Source of the DNA: Marinibacterium profundimaris
GTDB lineage: Bacteria; Pseudomonadota; Alphaproteobacteria; Rhodobacterales; Rhodobacteraceae
DNA length: 64,000 nt
Reading direction: 5' to 3'
Assembly (NCBI RefSeq): GCF_002210095.1
Contig: NZ_AQQR01000003.1
Coordinates: 434,001-498,000 of the forward strand
Below, piece after piece: positions 1-7,295 of this stretch. The notes beneath the pieces were generated by a model. The model was given only the letters and a program-made list of their open reading frames with translations, searched no databases and was not told the DNA's origin. The translations under genes and the position numbers were made by a program. The number at the start of each line of letters is the position of its first letter. The first letter of the stretch is position 1.

Positions 1-1
1 C

Positions 2-1555
2 GACGCGGAATGGGGCAGCTATCCGATTGCCCGGTTCGAGGATCTGCCCGAGATCCGCGCGATCCTCATGGAGCGCCCGGAGGAGCCGCCTTTGGGTGTC
101 GGCGAAAGCGCCTCTGTCCCCTCGGCCGCCGCCATCGCCAACGCGATCTTCGACGCCACCGGCGTGCGGATGCGAGAGCTGCCTTTCACCCCCGAACGGG
201 TCAAGGCCGCGCTGGACGGCCAGCCGCTGCCCCGTGGCCTGCCCGCGCCCGCCGACACGGCACCGCCGCGCTGGCGCCGACTGGCCACCGGGGTCGGCGC
301 GGCGCTTGCCGGCGGGCTGATGGCCAGCGCCGTGGGCCTTGCCATCCGGGCCGAAATCCCGCGCGTGCCCCGCCCCGACAACATCTGGTCCGCCGAGACG
401 GTGGAGCGCGGCCGCCAGCTTTTCGCCGCCGGAGCTTGCGCCGTCTGCCATACCGCCGAGGGGGGCGTTCCGCTGGTCGGCGGCCGCCCGATGGAAACCC
501 CCTTCGGCACGGTCTACAGCACCAACCTCACGCCCGATCCCGACACCGGCCTCGGCGCCTGGTCCTACCCGGCCTTCGCCCGTGCCATGCGCGAAGGCGT
601 GTCGCGCGACGGCAGCCACCTCTACCCGGCCTTTCCCTATACCGCCTTCGCGAAGATGACCGACAGCGACCTGCAGGCGCTTTATGCCTACATCCAGTCG
701 CTGGACCCGGTGCAGGCCGACACCCCGCCGGCCAGCATGATCGCCCCCGTCAACCTGCGCCCTTCCATGGCGGCCTGGAACGCGCTTTACCACGATGCCA
801 CGCCCTTCACCCCGGACCGCGCGCAATCCGAGCTCTGGAACCGGGGCGCCTACCTTGTCGAGGGCGTCGGCCATTGCGCCGCCTGCCACAGCCCGCGCAA
901 CGCGCTTGGCGCCGAACGCGGCGGGGCCGCGCATCTGTCGGGCGGCATGGTCGACGGCTGGCTGGCCCCGGCGCTGAACGGCACCGGCCCCGCGCCGCTG
1001 GACTGGACCGAGGCCGATTTCCTCGCCTATCTCCGCGACGGCGTCTCGCCCCGTCATGGCGCCGCCGGCGGCCCGATGGCCCCGGTGGTGGCCGAGCTTG
1101 CCGCGCTCCCCGAGACCGACCTGCGGGCGATGGCGCATTACCTCGCCTCGCTGAACGACACAGGCAAGGACAGATCCGACGCCGCAGCGCCTCTCGACGC
1201 CCTCGCGCTCGACCAGCCGCTGGAGATGGCCACCGGCCCTGCCGCGCGCCTCTTCCGGGCAAGCTGCGGAGCCTGCCACATCACCGGGCCGGTGCCTTCG
1301 GCCACCGCCGCACGGGTGCCGCTGGCCCTGTCGAGCGCCGTGCATGCCGACCGCCCCGACAGCGTCATTCGCGCGGTGATCGACGGGCTTCCCGCCGTGG
1401 GCCGCCCCGACCCGCGCGCCATGCCCGGCTTCGGATCCGCGCTGACCGACGACCATATCGCCGCCCTTGCCCGCTTCCTGCGCCAGACGCTCGCCCCCGA
1501 CAAACCGGCCTGGGACGGCATCACCGAGGCCATCGGCCGCGCCCGCCAGCCCTGA
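2..1555 (+). CDS. Molybdopterin hydroxylase subunit fused to tri-heme cytochrome c, 5' end cut by window
   Basis: Open from the first full codon (base 2), so only the last ~517 residues are visible. The first ~60 residues are the C-terminal end of a xanthine-dehydrogenase-family molybdopterin subunit: the LGVGES motif carrying the active-site Glu region, then a typical ANAI..ATG..RELP tail. A hydrophobic segment follows (about bases 280-350), then three cytochrome c domains with CxxCH heme sites at 437-451 (CAVCH), 875-889 (CAACH) and 1265-1279 (CGACH). This order matches nicotinate dehydrogenase subunit B (NicB) and related isoquinoline/aldehyde dehydrogenases, in which electrons pass from the Mo centre to a membrane-anchored cytochrome c instead of to NAD. 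The substrate cannot be read from the tail. A 2Fe-2S partner would be expected upstream, outside the window. Confidence 0.85.
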   Translation, partial: DAEWGSYPIARFEDLPEIRAILMERPEEPPLGVGESASVPSAAAIANAIFDATGVRMRELPFTPERVKAALDGQPLPRGLPAPADTAPPRWRRLATGVGAALAGGLMASAVGLAIRAEIPRVPRPDNIWSAETVERGRQLFAAGACAVCHTAEGGVPLVGGRPMETPFGTVYSTNLTPDPDTGLGAWSYPAFARAMREGVSRDGSHLYPAFPYTAFAKMTDSDLQALYAYIQSLDPVQADTPPASMIAPVNLRPSMAAWNALYHDATPFTPDRAQSELWNRGAYLVEGVGHCAACHSPRNALGAERGGAAHLSGGMVDGWLAPALNGTGPAPLDWTEADFLAYLRDGVSPRHGAAGGPMAPVVAELAALPETDLRAMAHYLASLNDTGKDRSDAAAPLDALALDQPLEMATGPAARLFRASCGACHITGPVPSATAARVPLALSSAVHADRPDSVIRAVIDGLPAVGRPDPRAMPGFGSALTDDHIAALARFLRQTLAPDKPAWDGITEAIGRARQP

Positions 1556-1722
1556 GCGCCCCCGCCCCGGGAACACTGACTTCCCGAAAGGCTTTCCGGA
1601 AGCCAGCGAAACACCGGATTCCGCGCATCCTGTTAGCGCCCGAAAAGTAAATAAAACTCCGAAAACGGAAAGATTAGCCATTCTCGGAAATACCGGTGGA
1701 AAATAGATTGAAATCAGGAATG

Positions 1723-1755
1723 AATTGATCGCAATTTCAGTTGCACAAATCAATT
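1723..1755. promoter_or_regulatory. Inverted repeat in AT-rich promoter region of the MarR gene
   Basis: AATTGAT (1723-1729) and ATCAATT (1749-1755) form perfect 7-base arms, and an inner GCAA (1731-1734) / TTGC (1741-1744) pair lies between them. The element sits in an unusually AT-rich stretch 65 bases before the GTG start at 1821. MarR proteins usually bind such palindromes in their own promoters, so an autoregulatory operator is a reasonable inference. The rest of 1556-1820 shows only AT-rich promoter-like sequence. Confidence 0.4.
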
Positions 1756-1820
1756 TCGCGGTCTACGTCCCCCTGCGCAGCTCAGCCAGCACGACACTGG
1801 CCGCACGAAAGGGAGACAGC

Positions 1821-2285
1821 GTGGGCGAAAAATCCGGAGCAGAATCAGACGCAAAGGCAACCGCTGACGACCTGCGCGGATTTTCCCTTGAAGATCAGGT
1901 CGGCTTCTTGCTGCGCAAGGCCCACCAGCGCAGTTCCCTGTTCTTTTCCGATCTGGTGCCCTCAGATCTGACACCGACGCAGTTCTCGATCCTGTTCCGT
2001 CTGGCCGAACAGGGTCCGATGTCACAGAATTCGCTGGGCCGCTCCGTCGCGATGGACGGCGCAACGACCAAGGGCGTGGTGGACCGGCTGGTCGGTCGCG
2101 GTCTGCTGGTCACCGAACGCGATCCCTCGGACCGGCGCCGGCACATCGTCTCGCTCACCCCGGACGGGCTGACCATCCTCGACCAGTCGATAGACCGCGT
2201 GCGCGAGGTCAGCCAGGCAACCCTCGCCCCGCTCAAACCCGCCGATCGGCGCACCCTGCTGCGCCTGCTCCGGCGCCTGGCCTGA
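1821..2285 (+). CDS. MarR-family transcriptional regulator
   Basis: A 154-residue winged-helix regulator of typical MarR length. The helix-turn-helix lies in the region LTPTQFSILFRLAE...MSQNSLGRSVAMDGATTKGVVDRL, followed by the beta-wing RDPSDRRRHIVSLT, the DxRxR signature of the family. GTG at 1821 is preferred because AAAGGGAGAC lies just ahead; a TTG at 1725 would add 32 residues translated from the AT-rich promoter and from the inverted repeat. It stands between the cytochrome fusion gene and the three-gene Mo hydroxylase at 2526-6112, so it probably controls one or both in response to an aromatic or heterocyclic ligand (inference). Confidence 0.88.
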   Translation: MGEKSGAESDAKATADDLRGFSLEDQVGFLLRKAHQRSSLFFSDLVPSDLTPTQFSILFRLAEQGPMSQNSLGRSVAMDGATTKGVVDRLVGRGLLVTERDPSDRRRHIVSLTPDGLTILDQSIDRVREVSQATLAPLKPADRRTLLRLLRRLA

Positions 2286-2525
2286 AGCGGGAACGCCCGG
2301 CCCTCGGCCCGGGTCGCACCGGCCGATCCTCACCCGCCGCGCGCGCCACGCGGCCCGGCGACGGAAACCGCCTGAAAACAAGGCCATCGCGTCCGGCTCC
2401 GGCCCAAAGCGCCGGCGCCACGGCCACGCGACGCGACGGCGGGCCCAAGGCGCGCGCGACTTCTCTGGAAAGCGCCGCGACACCTGCTACAAAGACATCC
2501 AGAAACGGACAACGGGAGGCGCAAC

Positions 2526-3386
2526 ATGCGATACCATACACCGTCAACATTCGAGGACGCGGCCCAGCTTGCCGCGGGGGCGCAGGGCCTGACCCGCTTC
2601 CTGGCAGGCGGCACCGACGTTCTGGTGCAGATGCGCGCGGGCTCGGTCCTGCCCGACGACCTGATCGACATCAAGAAGATCCCCGGTGTCAGCGATATCA
2701 CGAAGACCGACGACGGCGGCTGGCGCATCGGCGTGGCCGTCCCCGGCCACAAGCTGGGCGCCGATGCCGCGCTCAGGGCCGACTGGCCCGGCGTCGTCGA
2801 GGGGATGGAGCTTGTCGGCTCCACCCAGATCCAGGGCCGTGCCACCCTGGCTGGCAACCTCTGCAACGGCTCTCCGGCCGCCGATGGCGTGCCCGGCCTT
2901 GTCGCCGCCGGCGCCACGGTCGAGATCACCGGCCCCGACGGCACGCGCACCGCGAAGGTCGAAGACGTGCCCACCGGCCCCTTCAAGACCAGCCTCGCGC
3001 AGGGCGAGGTGATCTCGGCCATCCTGCTGCCGCCGCGCGGGCCCAACGGCGGCGATGCCTACCTGCGCTTCATCCCGCGCACCGAGATGGACATCGCCGT
3101 GGTCGGCTGCGCCGTCAGCCTGACGCTGGACGGCGACACAATCAGCGACGCCCGCGTCGCCCTGGGCGCCGTGGCGCCTGTCATCGCGCTGGCGCCCGAC
3201 GCGGCCAAGGCGATCGTCGGCACCACGCTGGATGACGCCGCGCTCGACGCGCTGGCCAGGGCCGCCTCGGCCGCCTGCAAACCGATCGACGACAAACGCG
3301 GCACGGTCGAATTCCGCACCGAAGTGGCCGGCGTGCTGGCCAAGCGCGCGGCCAAGATCGCCTATGCCCGCGCGAAAGGAGCCTGA
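2526..3386 (+). CDS. Mo hydroxylase FAD-binding (medium) subunit, CoxM/XdhB-like
   Basis: 286 residues, the usual length of FAD subunits of three-component molybdenum hydroxylases. The N-terminal FAD-binding half shows AGGTDVLVQM and the region TLAGNLCNGSPAADGVPGLVAAGA that cradles the flavin; the C-terminal half is the CO dehydrogenase flavoprotein C-terminal domain (R-TEMDIAVVGCAVSL). ATG follows a strong GGGAGG. It would pass electrons from the 2Fe-2S clusters of the product of 3390-3872 to NAD or a quinone-linked acceptor. First gene of an operon with only 3 bases to the next gene. Gene order M-S-L is that of cox-type loci, but the large subunit argues against CO as substrate. Confidence 0.92.
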   Translation: MRYHTPSTFEDAAQLAAGAQGLTRFLAGGTDVLVQMRAGSVLPDDLIDIKKIPGVSDITKTDDGGWRIGVAVPGHKLGADAALRADWPGVVEGMELVGSTQIQGRATLAGNLCNGSPAADGVPGLVAAGATVEITGPDGTRTAKVEDVPTGPFKTSLAQGEVISAILLPPRGPNGGDAYLRFIPRTEMDIAVVGCAVSLTLDGDTISDARVALGAVAPVIALAPDAAKAIVGTTLDDAALDALARAASAACKPIDDKRGTVEFRTEVAGVLAKRAAKIAYARAKGA

Positions 3387-3389
3387 GCC

Positions 3390-3872
3390 ATGAGCAAGAT
3401 GCACGTCACGACCACCGTCAACGGTGACACGGTCGAGTTCCTCGCCGACCCGCGCGAGACCCTGCTCGATTCCTTGCGCGACCAGCTCGGCCTGACCGGG
3501 ACCAAGGAAGGCTGCGGCACCGGCGATTGCGGGGCCTGTTCGGTCCGGCTCGACGGCACGCTGGTCTGTTCCTGCCTGGTGCTGGGCGTCGAGGCCGACG
3601 GCAAGCGCATCGACACAATCGAGGGCATGTCCGAGGACGGGGCCCTGCACCCGCTGCAGCGCAAGTTCATCGAACATGCCGCGCTGCAATGCGGCTTCTG
3701 CACCCCCGGCATCCTCATCGCCGCCAAGGCGCTGCTGGAAGAGAACTCCAACCCCACCGAGGAAGAAGTCCGGTACTGGCTGGCAGGCAACCTCTGCCGC
3801 TGCACCGGCTATGACAAGATCATCCGGGCCGTGATGGACGCGGCCGCGGAACTGAGACAGGAGGCCGCGTGA
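3390..3872 (+). CDS. Mo hydroxylase 2Fe-2S (small) subunit, CoxS/XdhA-like
   Basis: 160 residues with both cluster-binding patterns of the family: the plant-ferredoxin type [12 protein letters not shown]...C near residues 44-65, and the C-terminal helical domain with CGFCTPG and CRCTGY. It relays electrons from the Mo-pterin subunit to the FAD subunit. It starts 3 bases after the FAD gene, and its stop codon overlaps the start region of the large-subunit gene, so the three subunits are translationally coupled. Confidence 0.94.
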   Translation: MSKMHVTTTVNGDTVEFLADPRETLLDSLRDQLGLTGTKEGCGTGDCGACSVRLDGTLVCSCLVLGVEADGKRIDTIEGMSEDGALHPLQRKFIEHAALQCGFCTPGILIAAKALLEENSNPTEEEVRYWLAGNLCRCTGYDKIIRAVMDAAAELRQEAA

Positions 3873-6112
3873 TGGCGAAGGACGAGTTCAAGGAATACCG
3901 GCTGGTCGGCACCCGTCCCGACCGTCCCGACGGGCTGGACAAGGTCACCGGGCGCGCCCGCTACGGGGCAGACATGTCGGCGCCGGGCATGCTCTGGGCC
4001 GCCGTGGTGCGCAGCCCCCATGCCCATGCGAAGATCCTGAAGATCGACGCCAGCAAGGCCGAGGCGCTGGATGGCGTCAAGGCCGTGGTGACCCGCGCCG
4101 ACTTCCCCACCGGTCTGACCGGCGAGGAATGGAACCTGCAGGAAAACACCATGGCCGGCGAGAAGGCGCTTTATGACGGCCATGCCGTCGCCGCCGTCGC
4201 CGCGACCTCGAAGCTGCTGGCCGAGGAAGCCGCGCGGCTGATCGAGGTCGAATACGAAGTCCTGCCGCACGTGATCGACGTCGACGACGCGATCAAGCCG
4301 GACGCCCCGGTGATCCGCGAGGGCGCCGCCAATGCCTCCGTCCCCGAGGGCATGCCGCCCAACGTGGTCCAGTACCTGGACTTCGGCCGCGGCGACATCG
4401 AGGCAGGCTTTGCCGAGGCCGATCTGGTTTCGGAAAAGACCTACAAGACCGAGGCCACGCACCAAGGCTATATCGAACCCCACGCCTGCCTTGGCCAGCT
4501 GGGCGAAGACGGCAAGGGCGAGATGTGGGTCTGCACGCAGGGCCAGTGGTTCATCCGCAAGATGTGCTCCGACGTGCTGGGCCTCGACACCGCGCAGCTG
4601 CGAGTGACGCCTTCGGAAATCGGCGGCGGCTTCGGCGGCAAGACCACCATCTTCATGGAACCGCTCTCGCTCGCCCTGTCGCGCAAGGCCGGCGGCAAGC
4701 CCGTGAAGCTGGTGATGTCGCGCTCCGAGGTGCTGCGCGCCACGGGTCCGACCGCCTCGGCCTCGATGGACGTCAAGATCGGCATGAAGAAGGACGGCAC
4801 CATCACCGCCGCCCGGGCCGAATTCCGCATGCAGGGCGGCGCCTTCCCCGGCTCGCCGGTGGACATGGCGCTTTACTGCTGCTTCGCGCCCTACAAGCTC
4901 GAGAACGTGCAGCATATCGGCTACGACGTGCTGGCCAACCGCCCGAAATGCGCCGCCTACCGCGCGCCGGGCTCGCCCATGGGCGCCTTCGCCGTGGAAA
5001 GCCTGCTGGACGAGATGTGCCGCGAACTGGGCGTCGATCCGATGGAGATGCGCCTGAAGAACGCCGTCGTGGAAGGCGACACCGCCAGCTATGGGCCGAA
5101 ATACGGCTCCATCGGTCTGGTCGAGACGCTGGAAGCCACCAAGGCCCACCCGAACCTGAAGGCCGAACTGGGCCCGAACCAGGGACGCGGCATGGCCAGC
5201 GGCTACTGGTTCAACCACAACGGCGAAACTTCGGTCAGCCTCGCGATTTCCGAGGACGGCACCGCGCAGGTCTCGATCGGCACGCCCGACATCGGCGGCT
5301 CGCGCGCGTCGATCGCGCTGATGACGGCGGAAACGCTGGGCATCCCCTACGAGGACGTGCGCGTCAACGTGGTGGAAACCGGCGCGCTCGGCGTCAACGA
5401 ACCGACCCACGGCAGCCGCGCGACCTTTGCCTCCGGCAAGGCCGCCGTCATCGCCGCCGGGCAGGCCATCAAGGAGATGTGCAAGCGCGCGGCCAACGAA
5501 TGGGGCATCGACCCCGAGGCCGTGGAATGGGCCGATGGCGCGGCACAGCCCGCCGGCCCCAATGCGGGCAAGTTTCCCCCCATGACCATCGCCGAGATCG
5601 CCGGCAAGATGGGGTCCACGGGCGGCCCGATCTCGGGTCACCATGAATCGGTGCCCGAGGGCGTCGGCGCCTCCTTCGGCTGCCACGTCGTGGATGTCGA
5701 GGTCGACCCCGAAACCGGCCACGTGAAGATCCTGCGCTATCTCGTGGTGCAGGATGCCGGCCGGGCGATCCACCCGTCCTACGTGGAAGGCCAATACCAG
5801 GGCGGCGCGGCGCAGGGCATCGGCTGGGCCCTGAACGAGGCCTATATCTACGACGAGAACGGAAAGCTGCAGAACTCGGTCTTCCTCGACTACCGGGTTC
5901 CGGTGGCCTCGGACCTGCCGATGATCGACACGGTGATCGTGGAGGTCCCGAACCCGGGCCACCCCTACGGCGTCCGTGGCGTGGGCGAAACGGGCATCAC
6001 CCCGCCGCTCCCGGCCATCGCCAACGCCATCCAGGCCGCGACCGGCGCGCGCCTGCACGACCTGCCGATGTCGCCGCCCAAGGTGCTGGCGGCCATCAAG
6101 GCGATGGGCTGA
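3872..6112 (+). CDS. Mo hydroxylase molybdopterin-binding (large) subunit
   Basis: 746 residues from ATG 3872, which follows AGGAGG by about 7 bases; a GTG three bases earlier is possible. It has the two-domain aldehyde-oxidase/xanthine-dehydrogenase fold: VGTRPDRPDGLDKVTGRARYGAD at the N-terminus, the pterin loop GGGFGGK, and the C-terminal GVRGVGETG that carries the catalytic Glu. The active-site loop reads CAAYRAPGSPMGAF. That lacks the AYRCSFR of form I CO dehydrogenase, so the enzyme is an uncharacterised hydroxylase of an N-heterocycle, purine or aldehyde rather than a CO dehydrogenase. No XdhC-type maturation factor is visible nearby. Confidence 0.92.
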   Translation: MAKDEFKEYRLVGTRPDRPDGLDKVTGRARYGADMSAPGMLWAAVVRSPHAHAKILKIDASKAEALDGVKAVVTRADFPTGLTGEEWNLQENTMAGEKALYDGHAVAAVAATSKLLAEEAARLIEVEYEVLPHVIDVDDAIKPDAPVIREGAANASVPEGMPPNVVQYLDFGRGDIEAGFAEADLVSEKTYKTEATHQGYIEPHACLGQLGEDGKGEMWVCTQGQWFIRKMCSDVLGLDTAQLRVTPSEIGGGFGGKTTIFMEPLSLALSRKAGGKPVKLVMSRSEVLRATGPTASASMDVKIGMKKDGTITAARAEFRMQGGAFPGSPVDMALYCCFAPYKLENVQHIGYDVLANRPKCAAYRAPGSPMGAFAVESLLDEMCRELGVDPMEMRLKNAVVEGDTASYGPKYGSIGLVETLEATKAHPNLKAELGPNQGRGMASGYWFNHNGETSVSLAISEDGTAQVSIGTPDIGGSRASIALMTAETLGIPYEDVRVNVVETGALGVNEPTHGSRATFASGKAAVIAAGQAIKEMCKRAANEWGIDPEAVEWADGAAQPAGPNAGKFPPMTIAEIAGKMGSTGGPISGHHESVPEGVGASFGCHVVDVEVDPETGHVKILRYLVVQDAGRAIHPSYVEGQYQGGAAQGIGWALNEAYIYDENGKLQNSVFLDYRVPVASDLPMIDTVIVEVPNPGHPYGVRGVGETGITPPLPAIANAIQAATGARLHDLPMSPPKVLAAIKAMG

Positions 6113-6116
6113 CGGC

Positions 6117-6359
6117 TTGGTCGCAGTCCATCTCTGGTCCAGCCTCACGCGCTTCACCGATGGTGCGCGTGAGGTCGACATCGACGCCCAGACCGTCGGC
6201 GGCGTGCTCGACGGTCTGAAATCGGACTACCCGGGGCTGGAGCCGATCCTCGATGCCGGGGTCTCGGTCGTCATCGACGGCGAGATCGCCACCGGCCGCC
6301 ATGTCGAGATCCCCGAGGGCGCCGAAGTCGTGCTGATGCAGCGCCTCAAGGGCGGCTGA
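6117..6359 (+). CDS. Small MoaD/ThiS-like sulfur-carrier protein
   Basis: About 80 residues if the TTG at 6117 is used, only 4 bases after the large-subunit stop. No ATG exists in frame before the C-terminus. The sequence follows a ubiquitin-like MoaD pattern: VAVHLWSSLTRFTDGAREV, then TVGGVLDGL, a GVSVVIDGE turn, EIPEGAEVVLMQRLKGG, and ends in the diagnostic Gly-Gly that is adenylated and thiocarboxylated in this family. Its position suggests a dedicated carrier for sulfuration or cofactor assembly of the upstream Mo enzyme, or a second function in sulfur transfer (inference). Weak ribosome site and TTG start imply low or coupled expression. Confidence 0.72.
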   Translation: MVAVHLWSSLTRFTDGAREVDIDAQTVGGVLDGLKSDYPGLEPILDAGVSVVIDGEIATGRHVEIPEGAEVVLMQRLKGG

Positions 6360-6839
6360 CCGCCCCGCTGCACCCCCTTATCCCGGGGCGCGCCGCCCTT
6401 TTTCGGTCCGCCCCGGGATCCACGCGCCCCGCCCTTCGGCGCATCCACCACCCTTGTCCACACCCGGACCACACCCGCGCCACCCCGTCGGGCCACACAC
6501 CCAATGCGTGTACCACCCCTTCTTTCAGCGCAGTTTAGTTGACAAGTCGATTTCCCCGGCACTAGCCTGAGATCGGAGGAAATACGATCAGGGTTACAAT
6601 CGGCCGGGTCAGCCCGCCCCCTGTTCGCACCATCAGATGACACCTGGCCGCGCCCCGACGCCCCGCCACAGGCGCGCCGCGCGGCCCATGACACCACCGG
6701 GTCCGGCAACCCTGCCGGCCCTGACTTCGATCTCGCAGGGTAGCCCACGTGCCACCGGTGACGCGCTTTCGAACCGCAGTCCCAGAGCATCCAGTGCCGC
6801 CCGGGGTCCAGGACGACCATGGCAACAGGAGGAGAGTTC
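6360..6839. other. Intergenic region with large hairpin and possible promoter
   Basis: 480 bases without a convincing gene. Just after the MoaD-like gene, ATCCCGGGGCG (6380-6390) pairs with CGCCCCGGGAT (6409-6419), an 11-base stem with the T-run CTTTTTC in its 18-base loop; it may end the upstream operon. A TTGACA at 6539-6544 is followed 18 bases later by TAGCCT, a weak promoter candidate for the next operon about 270 bases downstream. Confidence 0.4.
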
Positions 6840-7295
6840 ATGGCTGCTTTCACGATAAACGGATCGCCCCACACGTTCGACGGGGATCCCGACATGGTCC
6901 TGCTGTGGTACCTGCGTGACATCGCGGGCATGACGGGCACGAAATTCGGCTGCGGCCTCGCCCTCTGCGGCGCCTGCACCGTCCATGTCGACGGCCAGGC
7001 CGTCCGCGCCTGCCAGACCTATGTCGAAGACCTCGAAGGGACCGAAGTCACCACGATCGAGGGCCTGTCCGAAGACGGCTCCCACCCCGTGCAGGAGGCC
7101 TGGCGCACCCTCAACGTCGCGCAATGCGGCTATTGCCAGCCCGGCCAGATCATGCAGGCCGCCGCGCTGCTGTCGGACACGCCCAACCCCACCGACGCCG
7201 ATATCGACGCCGCGATGGCCGGCAACATCTGCCGCTGCGGCACCTACCCGCGCATCCGGGCCGCCATCAAGCTCGCCGCCGGAGGATCCAACTGA
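6840..7295 (+). CDS. Isoquinoline 1-oxidoreductase alpha-like 2Fe-2S subunit
   Basis: 151 residues starting at ATG 6840 behind an excellent AGGAGGAGAG; an upstream ATG at 6819 overlaps that ribosome site and is less likely. Cluster motifs are [15 protein letters not shown] for the ferredoxin domain and CGYCQPGQ / CRCGTYPRI for the C-terminal domain. The [14 protein letters not shown] wording is typical of the IorA/IsoA group that pairs with a Tat-exported beta subunit and has no FAD subunit. TGATG overlap with the next gene shows translational coupling. Confidence 0.92.
   Translation: MAAFTINGSPHTFDGDPDMVLLWYLRDIAGMTGTKFGCGLALCGACTVHVDGQAVRACQTYVEDLEGTEVTTIEGLSEDGSHPVQEAWRTLNVAQCGYCQPGQIMQAAALLSDTPNPTDADIDAAMAGNICRCGTYPRIRAAIKLAAGGSN

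Noticed and set aside
2526-6112. CO dehydrogenase (coxMSL) identity for the three-gene Mo enzyme
   Set aside because: Gene order fits, but the active-site loop is AYRAPGSP, not AYRCSFR (form I), and no coxDEFG accessory genes follow.
3809-6181. A 790-codon open frame on the minus strand opposite the Mo hydroxylase large subunit
   Set aside because: Antisense shadow of GC-rich coding DNA: His/Gly/Arg/Asp-rich, no ribosome site, no family resemblance, while the plus strand encodes a complete conserved enzyme.
6380-6419. Classical terminator after the MoaD-like gene
   Set aside because: The 11-base stem is strong but the T-run lies in the loop and not after the stem, so it is listed only as part of the intergenic region.
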